From Asparagopsis taxiformis (Eukaryota > Rhodophyta > Florideophyceae > Bonnemaisoniales > Bonnemaisoniaceae), in contig JALQPE010001969.1 in the NCBI GenBank assembly GCA_030407315.1, positions 1 to 64,000 of the forward strand: a stretch of DNA of 64,000 nt, read 5' to 3'. This document shows positions 20,001 to 27,350 of this stretch, piece after piece (position 1 is the first letter of the stretch; every line of letters begins with the position of its first letter). The position numbers and the translations under genes were made by a program. The notes beneath the pieces were generated by a model that worked only from the letters and a program-made list of their open reading frames with translations, did not search any database and was not told the DNA's origin.

Positions 20001-21117
20001 TGATAATGACCACATTGAGATGGAAAACAAGACTGCTGGATTCCGGGCAAGGAAGATTCTTGACAATAAGCCAAACTTGCACCGTCTCATTAAGGCATTT
20101 GAACACACTGTTCCTCTGCTCGGACACGCTCGCCAGGTAGCTGAGCTATCATTCGAAGCAACACATCAACAAATGAAACGAGGTCTAGAGCATTCCGGAG
20201 GTGCTGACAGACAGTTGGATGCTATGTTAGCGGCACTCGGAAACTATTGGAAAGGAAGCCTCCATCTTGCTTTGAAAAGTTTCTCCAATTCTACTCCAGC
20301 ATCTGTGGAGAGAGAACGTTCTAAACGGTTTCTCCTTCGTGTTCTATTCGGACGGGAGCACTGTAAATCCATGGAGAACCTCCCGGCTAGTACGCTGCAT
20401 GACCTCTGTCAAGAACCCCTTCTCGAACATTTGAATAGGTCTTCTTTACCATTCTTCTCTTCTCCATATTCATATTACTCGTGGACAGGAGTTCCCTCTT
20501 CATTACCACAGCAGGATTTTTCCTGTGGGCAGAATTCGGATGCAGTCATGCTTCGTGGAAAACCTTGCAAGGGAGCACGTCTCAGTTCTGCCCACCCTGC
20601 CTTTGCAGCTTCGCCCTCTGCTGCGTCTCGGGACTTTTCAAAGCCACAAGAAATAGCTTCTGGCTGTGTAGTACAAGCTTGCTACTCAGCTTCCCCGTCT
20701 TCTAGAATTCTACAGAAGACCTGTTCACCTTCTTTTTGGGCTGTTACCACTGTATTTGACCTGACTATTGATGGAAACATTGCTTCACCTGGAAACGTTT
20801 GCATAGACGAATCTCACCAGGAAAACCTGTCTCCACCACACGCTACTGTTCTTCCAGTTATCAAGCAGAAGTCCTCCCCCACTACGTTTGCTCCGAACAC
20901 CGATTCCGGCTCCTGGTTTCTCCCTCTCATTTCAGGGGTTCGTAAGGTTGGTCTCCTCCACAATTGTAGCCCTTCATTATGTTCTGTGGAGCAACTTCGA
21001 ATGGAGGAATTACGCATGGAGGTCCTTCGTTTATGGATGGTGGTTCCTTCTCTATTTTTGCAAGAGCAGATGGATATCCGCCAAGGACTGCATGATACTC
21101 TAGGGTCTAGTACATAA
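17056..21117 (+). CDS. Element A transposase, CACTA/Plavaka-like DDE type
   Basis: The chosen ATG at 17056 opens MARPRKSRTGLRLR, an AT-hook-like basic start, giving 1353 residues; another ATG lies in frame at 16981. The order of motifs matches CACTA/Plavaka (Tnp2-like) transposases: LLYCDDFNE near residue 575 (first catalytic Asp), SDYPACSH near 661 followed by a CPCHLC knuckle at 678-683, then LDPYRSTFVGIDHLLHGLAK, the region of the third acidic residue that in this family reads PVExLHxxLLG, and a late SFEATHQQMKRGLEHS segment like the ETFEAFN box. It should cut and join the CACAGG ends. The first 250 residues are acidic and disordered. An inverted copy lies at 45164-49210. Of the large genes in element A, this one and the Tudor-like and ParB-like genes are uninterrupted. 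Confidence 0.8.
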   Translation: MARPRKSRTGLRLRYNNVYPGRNRARRSTTRTVSDPFSVHHMGWRPMQNPLTPPQIDHDSTLNIPQNPNAINHRLPDATPPSSPVLDTSTTGNNSLHSIALVPMDTTVSMEYAKSEEGNTLPPPAVENLSTIPDHCDMILPSRSEPASAVATVPTEFHHDSSDEPDDVFSEHDTVSNDKDLLLQEEAEAKLLISSPFIMNTSNPDKARNYMTQWTTLYTVAKLTGSTKSTAASLQEDRVLFDFARKGSTNKHVQQGLPHYSTIVRKVRPWLFYNAWLRSETVYFPVNVERSAARVASSAILRRSRVERATTGQSAPVLIVPPSEYARADITTPQIFDLAWRDNTQLDASDSDELLSFHGNVCTSRIGKFREYSLKGQNYTLRAEDKDGSPVPAFGGSIVELRVISGRHASPLDPTLSSLFQQESLSSSHESFKALTSSSWINSGAAFHSRLSVSPHSYGSAFILQKESFREYARPGDHLTVLSPSPECNPTQNCGIQFFIGLVVSSPGPPGPSQKLLFLVNSEGHYKVVGGTRAINNVKLLKPGTSSSPFHPTHLRGVLSCGTIYYVYPFLLYCDDFNEASGKKGSAGGCYMLPMGLPLDCRRNSSAVRVIGVTGPGVSTNHILRHISRDIIQGCTSGFRDVDPDGNECLIFLDFIGFVSDYPACSHVLDVMGHNADCPCHLCFFVRGGKYGKNSQFGYDTRLHSSSDTHFRTSERTAAVQSSESSANILKYLGLRTVQNITDTPLHLIERLLHEARSKGLVPTGTPLGNDGLRIPVVPAILDPYRSTFVGIDHLLHGLAKDALDNAFSSLPNDGVRRLADRFMVDALLVLGLANQNKIYNFNAGETHTMGISDRFAVLLVAEHCFRSSLKFQSQTTRSSEGSGSRSLQASEEQRHLSLELVRLLSSISAATYFLPRKNIDGSEAVQRATGNSAHNSLRRLQQLSKEYATLVDDLLKTVPTRQRSTAVSKKRKMQTEGIVTNDNDHIEMENKTAGFRARKILDNKPNLHRLIKAFEHTVPLLGHARQVAELSFEATHQQMKRGLEHSGGADRQLDAMLAALGNYWKGSLHLALKSFSNSTPASVERERSKRFLLRVLFGREHCKSMENLPASTLHDLCQEPLLEHLNRSSLPFFSSPYSYYSWTGVPSSLPQQDFSCGQNSDAVMLRGKPCKGARLSSAHPAFAASPSAASRDFSKPQEIASGCVVQACYSASPSSRILQKTCSPSFWAVTTVFDLTIDGNIASPGNVCIDESHQENLSPPHATVLPVIKQKSSPTTFAPNTDSGSWFLPLISGVRKVGLLHNCSPSLCSVEQLRMEELRMEVLRLWMVVPSLFLQEQMDIRQGLHDTLGSST

Positions 21118-21376
21118 GCTTTTCTACCATATTACTTCCCGTAAACAAACTTCCTCATATTGTAGCGTTTCCGTCACATACATCCACCTTGACATTGGCC
21201 ATACTTATGTCCCTTGTCCCAAAACCTGTGAGACACTATGTTCTATTCTATGTAACCATCTCTAATTCCTCGTCTATACCTTTCATGCTTCTTCCAGAGC
21301 TTATCCTTTCCTTGAACTGCCTCAAGCATGAACCAGCATCCTCAGGGCGGAACGTACCACAATAAAATTAAAGTAA

Positions 21377-21475
21377 AATTAGGTTTCTTTTACTGCAGTA
21401 AAAACTGATCTACCAAATGCATCTTCCTAGATCACTTTTTACTGCAGTAACTAGTCATTTTTTTCTAATTTTTCA
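21377..21475. repeat. Palindrome 8, diverged member of the family
   Basis: An imperfect inverted repeat keeping the core (TTTTACTGCAGTAAAAACTGATCTA and complement) but with an ATGCAT-type loop and different outer arms. It lies 260 bases after the transposase stop, just beyond an AATAAA near 21361. Confidence 0.85.
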
Positions 21476-21537
21476 TCATTGGCTCCTCAGCCTGCAATAC
21501 ACGTTTCCGCTCACACGCGTGCAGCTCCACGCCAGCT

Positions 21538-21577
21538 GTAATGAAATAGAACACTACCTAGTGTTCTATTTCATTAC
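21538..21577. repeat. 40-bp near-perfect palindrome
   Basis: GTAATGAAATAGAACACTA, two bases, then the exact complement. It is conserved in copy A2 at 44680-44719. Confidence 0.93.
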
Positions 21578-21581
21578 GTTT

Positions 21582-21642
21582 TCATGACGAGTCCATCTCG
21601 AGTCCATGACGTGTCCATGACGTGTTCATAGATCATCGATGA
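21582..21642 (+). promoter_or_regulatory. CATGACG-repeat cluster upstream of TATA-like box
   Basis: Several CATGACG and TCCATGACGTG words occur within 60 bases, resembling paired CRE/bZIP-type sites. The block recurs inverted at about 44630-44680. It lies about 90 bases upstream of the TATA-like box. Confidence 0.4.
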
Positions 21643-21727
21643 TTTGTTTCTGATTTGTCAGTACGAAAAGCGCGCGCTTTCTCACTACGCAAGTGAAATA
21701 CGCGACCTCTGGGCTCACTCTGCAGCA

Positions 21728-21737
21728 GTATTTAAGG
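21728..21737 (+). promoter_or_regulatory. TATA-like box (GTATTTAAGG)
   Basis: An AT core in GC-rich surroundings, conserved in copy A2 at 44519-44529. A long stem-loop begins about 55 bases downstream, close to where a transcript would start. Confidence 0.4.
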
Positions 21738-21790
21738 CTTGCGTCACGCTAAGCGCCATCGTCATCGCCTGTCGCATAGAGCACACCACC

Positions 21791-21864
21791 TACGCAGGAT
21801 GGGGCGGCGGAGTGCAACCACATCCCTGCGGATGTGATTGTGCCCCGCCGCCTCCATCCTACGA
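21791..21864 (+). ncRNA. Possible structured RNA: 74-nt stem-loop
   Basis: Arms of about 33 bp (CGCAGGATGGGGCGGCGG ... CCGCCGCCTCCATCCTACG) around a short loop. Copy A2 (44394-44466) differs at several arm positions yet still folds into the same stem. It could be a structured leader, a small-RNA precursor, or simply a palindromic DNA site. Confidence 0.4.
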
Positions 21865-22069
21865 TAAGGTTTTCCAGCTCATTTAGTCTTTTAGCCATTC
21901 CTCCCATTGTCTTTTTCTGCGGTTCTTCGTTGTTCTTCTGCTAACATACTTTTCTGCCTTTCCTACTTTCTGTTTGGTCTTTCTCCAGGGCTACTGTCAT
22001 TACTACGTTTTCTCACTTCTAATCGAGCTTTTGGCATACCGTTTCCAGCACTAACCACTGTGTCATCCA

Positions 22070-23356
22070 CTTCTTTCCATCTCTGTGCCAGCAGAAGTTT
22101 CTGGGTTCTCTACAATCCGCTTACTCAAGCTCTGGCTCCACTATCAACGGTATGTTCTCTCCCTTCTAGTCATGCTTCTAGCGTTGATGAAATTACATTC
22201 CTAGCACTAACCATTGATTCATCTATTCTTTTCCTTCCAGGTGCCAACAGAAATTTCTGGCTTCCCCTCACCTCTCTTTTCATGCCTATATGTATTTGTA
22301 GTTACTTTATGTAGAGCTGGTGTTTTGCCGTTTAGTATCTGCCATGGTGGCATAGTTCATAGTTCCGTAGTGCAGTGTACAGATGATCTTCATGTCGTTA
22401 AACTTTTGGCGTTAGCTGCCCATTTACCTATTCCATATCCACTACACCATATCGTAAATCTTGCGTACCCGGCACTGGCTGCAACCTAGTCTAATTCATC
22501 GTCCCTATGCCGATTTCCATTCTACCTAGATATCGTTTCAGTCAGACCTATCCGTCCTGCAGTTTCTCCGCAAAAGTGCGATGTGCCGCCCATTCTACCT
22601 TTCAGTTTCTACCCAGAGCACCCACCGGTGCAACCACTCTACCCAGTGGACATGGTCCACGCCCACTCGACGGTACAACCACTCTACCCAGTGGACATGG
22701 ACCACGCCCACCCGACGTTACAAATACTCTACCCAGTGAACATGGTCCACGCCAACCCGACGGTACAACCACTACATCCAGTGGAAGTGAACCGTACCCA
22801 TTACAGTGCTCCACGGTGGAATAATACCAGTGTCACGAGCAGGTGTTATAATAGAATATATCCGGGCTTTACACAGTACTGTAGTTTGGAAACTAACCGC
22901 GCTTTGCCTTGGGCCGTACATGCCCAGTCAATGGTCTCTTTCCAGATTATCGTTTGGCCAGTTCCACAAGTCAGCTTGGTCACGTCCCATAAGCAAAAAG
23001 TCACCTACTCTGGAATTGTTCCAATGAATACAATAATTATAGTTTGGTCACCGTCCATTCAGCGAGTGCTGCTTACGCCTGGTTTCAGACACCGGACCGT
23101 CACGGTGTGCCCATTATATTTTATAGTTTATTTCTACGAATCGCTCTGCACCTTCCACCACATATCGCAGTCACGGTGCACCCCATATCTAACTATACCC
23201 ATATACAGTACTGGTTCCATTCCAACAGTCCGTGCCTGCGTGACTTGGCCCGTTCTAGTCAACCCGCCGTCCTGCTCATATATGGACGTGGTTCATTTCC
23301 ATCCCTACGTGTCCTTCCGTACATGGTTCAGCCATCACCTCACGGCCACACCATAG
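22070..23356 (+). CDS. Short spliced gene of unknown function (3' part)
   Basis: The plus strand shows tandem exon-like units, PAEVSGFSTIRLLKLW and VPTEISGFPSPLFS, each preceded by CACTAAC, a pyrimidine tract and CAG. One clean intron is 22150-22240. The downstream 257-codon frame (22583-23356) is open to the element's right subterminal region, encodes three to four YPVDMVHAH-type repeats from 45-bp DNA repeats, and ends with aromatic-rich sequence. In copy A2 this frame is interrupted by a TGG-to-TGA change. The exon borders other than the intron given are not certain. The DNA may serve mainly as subterminal transposase-binding sites, with coding a by-product. Confidence 0.35.
22150..22240 (+). 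other. Spliceosomal intron, 91 bp
   Basis: Donor GTATGT, branch-like CACTAAC, pyrimidine tract and acceptor TTCCTTCCAG. The same 91-bp structure is kept in copy A2 at 44005-44095 on the minus strand. Confidence 0.6.
22626..22800 (+). repeat. 45-bp tandem repeats, about 3.9 units
   Basis: Units start CGGTACAACCACTCTACCCA and begin at 22626, 22671, 22716 and 22761. Copy A2 has only about two units (about 43543-43620). Confidence 0.92.
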
Positions 23357-23530
23357 TTCTGCCTGGTTCCTGCCTACTGTAAAACAAAATCGCCGTGCTG
23401 GTCTCAGCCCATGATTTTTTACATTTTTTTCGATGGGCCTTATCCAAACCTTGGGGATGGGCGTTCCGCTAAAATATGGTGACTAGTTCTACTGTACAAT
23501 ACGGCATTTTCCATGGAATATTCTCTATTT

Positions 23531-23544
23531 TTGCTTATCCTGTG
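23531..23544 (-). repeat. Right terminal inverted repeat of element A1
   Basis: TTGCTTATCCTGTG, the exact complement of 719-732. The A2 copy at 42792 has one change (GATAACC for GATAAGC). Confidence 0.8.
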
Positions 23545-26150
23545 CAAGTACCCCTACGTGTGTCCTGGTCCAGAAGGCTCACCTGAGACATTTGGAGATA
23601 TGTTCAAGGCTGGTCTATATGTTTGGGATGTTCGGTGCATGGAACCAATGAAGGACTCCTCTCAGACTGTGATGATGTAGATGGAAGTAGAACGTTTCAA
23701 CTGGAAGATTACGTAAATTCAATGTTCGACCGTTTAGTTTCGTGAGTTTAATGGTACTAGCTAGTAGGTACAAGAAGAGGCAGCATTTCTGTTTGGAACC
23801 CCGATCTCCGCAATGTTCATGACCATGCAGCAGCGTAAGCAAAAATTCCGCTGTAGTTGCTGGAAATATCTATCGTGGTGGAAACCTCTACATCAAATGT
23901 GGCTTTGCTTTTCTACAGTGCTTTACTCCATCGGTTTAGTACTAATAAGACGTCTTATTCATGAAAAAATACACGGTTGAGCTCATCTGTGCCATAAACC
24001 AGTGTGGCAGTGTAGGCGTGGTATAGACTCGAATCGCTTGTCTAAGACTCTTTCTAGGTCGCTCATTGTCTCATGTAACGTATTCAAATTGACGCTCATT
24101 GCCCTGTACGTCAGACGTATGTGCAAAGCAAGTATACTCTGCTTGAAATGATTGGTAAAACTTGTACAAGCACAATTCATGTACGTACATATCGTAGACG
24201 TGTTCAATAGATTAAACCATAGCCTATGGATGAATTTTCTCTCTCCATTGCCATGGCGTGTTCACAATTGTGCTCTCAAGCGATTGATCGCTTACGTGAG
24301 ATTATCGCCACCCACGCCGCACGTATCTCATGCCGTTGTCTAGCCCTATCCCTCACGCTCCGTCACCCAGCATCTTTTACCAGCGTTAAACAACAGAAAC
24401 CATATCCACACAACCCTTCATCCTCCATGGTGTTTACCATCACCATCCCTTCCAGGTTAGTAATCATCAACATCATCATACCTGTGTCATGCGCAGCCAT
24501 GCCGAGTCGTGGCGCCAATTTGAAACACATGCGACCAGCCATCTGCGATGTGCAGGCCATTCAAATCGCCATATACATATCCGTCATAGGTTCCAATCAG
24601 CCGCGATTCAAACAGCAGATCGTCAGATTTTCCAGGGCTTCTGTGGAGAATTGCTTGTCCGACACTACCTGTACCGGTACATACGTCTGTATCAGTTTTG
24701 ATGACGGTATAGGACCGTACTCATTGGCCACTCGCAGTACATGCGCCTGCCTTCCTACCAACCTGGACGATTTGCAATCAGCAACATTAATGTTCCTGTG
24801 CAAATCCTATCTGTCTACCTGGCGACTTATGCTTCGACTTTAGCGACGTCACCGCATCGCTTGGCCTCCCATCGGCCCAATGAGTTTCTGATTCATCGGT
24901 GAACACGAACAGAAATGGTCTCACAGGCGCGCAGTGTAGAACTAATGATGATTGTCTGGGTGCGCATGTCTCGCGAATGAGGATGTTGAATCAGCCAATG
25001 TTACGCGATGTTCGGATGCGCATGTTGCTTGTCTGTGTGTCCCCACTGTGAGCTAGGTTTCTTGCGATTGCGACAATGACAAAAGTACAGATGGATAGGT
25101 CTGTGCCGCTGGCGCGGAATCTCCCTTTGTGTCCCGCCTGGAACTGACGCTTTTTTCTACACGAGTATGTTTCGCTGGTACCAACGCCGTCTGAAATTTA
25201 TTAATTTATTTTCATCCATCGCTATTTTCCGAAATGTAGTTCACCGACATGCATACAACGGTACATGTTGACATCGAGTTCTCTACATTCAGAGTGGTAT
25301 AGGCGAATGCGTCCAACAGAAAAGACATACAAGATTGTGTATATCATGCTGCACATCAAGATCTCCTCAGTGTCAGTGGAACAGGAGAGACAGGTGTCCT
25401 TATGTCTCTTTCGTGTCAAACGCAACTGTGCTTCCGACAAAACCCCAAAATTCTCTCCGAGACAGCTGTCCCAATTCTGAATCACACTCAGCACTGAAAA
25501 AGTGTCCAAAAAATGTCCAAGCAACCATATTTATGCTCTGAACAGTCCTATTCGTAATCGAAATCACCGAAAACCCAAAGCACAGCGTGTTCTAAGGAAT
25601 AGAAAATATTCTGTTAAAAAAAATAAATTCTGAATTTCTCGAAATCAGTGTTAATTTCTGGGCTGGCCAGTAATGCATTAGCTATCTGCTCTAAACCGAT
25701 TCTAACAAGCAGAAAGAATCCTCTCCTTCATGACGATGCTCTCGAATTGAGTGCAATGCAACGGACTCCCTCCAGGAGAACGACAAAGCATCGTCTTTTG
25801 CAAGGCATTTCCGTACGAAAAATAATCGAAAAACATATTTGACTTTAACCTAACAGCTATCGCGAGCACCGTACTCAGCTATATTTCCTCTGTAATTTCC
25901 TTCCTCCAACCAATCAATAGCCGCTTGGTCACAGGCTTAAAAGCCTTCCACTATCTGTCCTATCCATCGAAGACCCTCGGAGGGTTCGATCCAGGCCTTC
26001 ATCACCCATGATGGGTGTGCAACCCGAGAAATTGAAAATGGAACATATTGCGACAGGGACGAGATATCATTCAATGAAAGAGAAGTTCTCTTTCGTTTAC
26101 TTTTTTCTAACAAGATTCTAAACGTCTACAAACCCTATGTCGTCCGTCCG
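23545..26150. other. Region between elements, little recognisable
   Basis: About 2.6 kb with no supported gene. The first 120 bases read as a protein-like frame (KYPYVCPGPEGSPETFGDMF) that joins in frame to the DNA left of element A1 if the element and one CA are removed. A 205-codon ATG frame at 24226-24843 is open but matches nothing. Near 25650-25680 a short piece of the unit M terminal repeat is present (TTTCTGGGCTGGCCAG). Confidence 0.4.
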
Positions 26151-26214
26151 TTTTCATCCCGGAGAGATGTGGGTGTGAGGTAAGACGCAGTGGTGATGTT
26201 GTGTTGATTCCCAC

Positions 26215-26530
26215 AGACGGAGGTGGAGGAGGTGGCTACGGAGGAAGCCTGGAGAACTTCTCCGGTACTGACATCTCACATGTTGAACATGTGAGATGTC
26301 AGTACCCATGGATGAGAAGAAAAACATGTTGAGGTCCGGTTCGGATATTGTTGCCATTAACGGAGGCGGAGGAGGCGGCTACGGTGGAAGCCTGCAGAAC
26401 ATGTGACTCACATCTCGGAGATGTCAGTACCCATGGATGAGAAGAAAAGCATGTTGAGGTGCGGTTCGGATATTCGATCCATTAACGGAGGTGGTGGAGG
26501 AGGCTATGGTGGAAGCCTGGAGAAGAATAG
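26215..26530 (+). repeat. Glycine-rich coding tandem repeat, about 2.5 units
   Basis: Units of about 130 bp encode SVPMDEKKxML...GSDI...NGGGGGGYGGSLE. The most complete lies within a 65-codon frame at 26403-26600. A TTCCCACAG acceptor-like site precedes the first glycine block, and a palindrome (ACATCTCACATGTTGAACATGTGAGATGT) sits between units. It may be the remains of a gene for a glycine-rich protein with duplicated exons; family unknown. Confidence 0.45.
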
Positions 26531-26820
26531 AATAGTCCTATACCCATGGATCACAAGAAAACGTTGTTGGGCTCCTTTTCGAAGCCCATTCGTCTCTTGA
26601 ATAAATTTAGCACCCAAATCATATACGATTGCCGAGTTGACACCCCGTATGTCTCGTTGGTAGAAATAGCAGGGGTTCCACCACTCAGCTGACGGGAAGT
26701 AGTTACTGATTATATGAGATATGGCTTAGCTCCCGCCAAAACCGATAGCTCTGGGCTCAGGTTCTCCAAATGTGGTTATACGAATGTGTTCTGACAATGC
26801 TAGAAGGCGAATATCTGCAT

Positions 26821-27000
26821 CCTGATTTGAATTAAAATTTGGGCTATTCTCAAAAACATGCACATGTGAACATGTTTTTGAGATGGGGGTGTGCCGTACG
26901 GCACAATTGACCGCCCAAATCGATGTTTTTTGCAATATTTTTTCTGCCCGAAATATTACAATTTCTGGGCTGGCCAGCAATGCATCTGAGCTGGACATCC
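26821..27000 (+). repeat. Unit M left inverted repeat
   Basis: Complement of 30800-30981 with scattered mismatches. It includes CTCAAAAACATGCACATGTG (arm of an inner hairpin) and GTGCCGTACGGCAC. Confidence 0.9.
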
Positions 27001-27350
27001 CCATGTCCAGTGGCCGTCCGGATGTCGCTCACCTGGTAAGCGTGATGCACCTGTGACAACCTATGTGACTGCAGTCACAGCCGCCATGGCGGCCGTGCAG
27101 TACAACACTCAAAGACAGGGAATCACAATCTTTTTAAAATTTTTCTCTACCACGTATCCGTCACAACTTATTACCTACACCGGTTACGGGTTTCAAGACC
27201 TTTCCATTGCTGTGTACCCGTATACTCTGTTCCGTTCGATATCAACCAGTGTTCCTCACGAAAGAGTGCAAACGTCACGAGATACGTCGTCAAATTTGAC
27301 TGTCTCGCCGAGCGGTCGCCATCCTGTACCGAATTTCCACTCATTCCATT

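Larger units (their letters stand above)
719..23544 (+). mobile_element. Element A1, large CACTA/Plavaka-like DNA transposon
   Basis: The element is defined by a 14-bp perfect inverted terminal repeat (CACAGGATAAGCAA at 719-732, its complement at 23531-23544). The same left end begins at 62353 next to unrelated DNA, and the right end recurs inverted at 42792, so both edges are supported by independent copies. Ends starting with CAC are typical of the CACTA superfamily, and the transposase at 17056-21117 has matching motifs. A dinucleotide CA lies on both sides of A1 and may be a 2-bp target duplication, but chance cannot be excluded. At about 22.8 kb it is very large for its class. Its cargo is a Tudor-like protein, a methyltransferase-SET fusion, a ParB-like protein, an oxygenase-like protein and a short spliced gene, separated by long palindromes. 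Confidence 0.75.

Noticed and set aside
16966..21117. KDZ-type transposase (known to travel with TET/JBP enzymes in fungi)
   Set aside because: The characteristic KDZ motifs are absent; the DHLLHG and EATHQQMKR regions fit CACTA/Plavaka proteins instead.
719..23544. Integrated giant virus, virophage or Maverick/Polinton
   Set aside because: No major capsid, packaging ATPase, DNA polymerase B or protease is present; the transposase and ends are of CACTA type.
24226..24843. 205-codon ATG frame as a gene
   Set aside because: Nothing beyond openness supports it; composition is not protein-like, no family is recognisable, and no second copy is present.
25975..26030. A GGTTCGATCC word suggesting a tRNA T-loop
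   Set aside because: The flanking bases do not form a T-stem, and no acceptor, D or anticodon arm can be placed around it.
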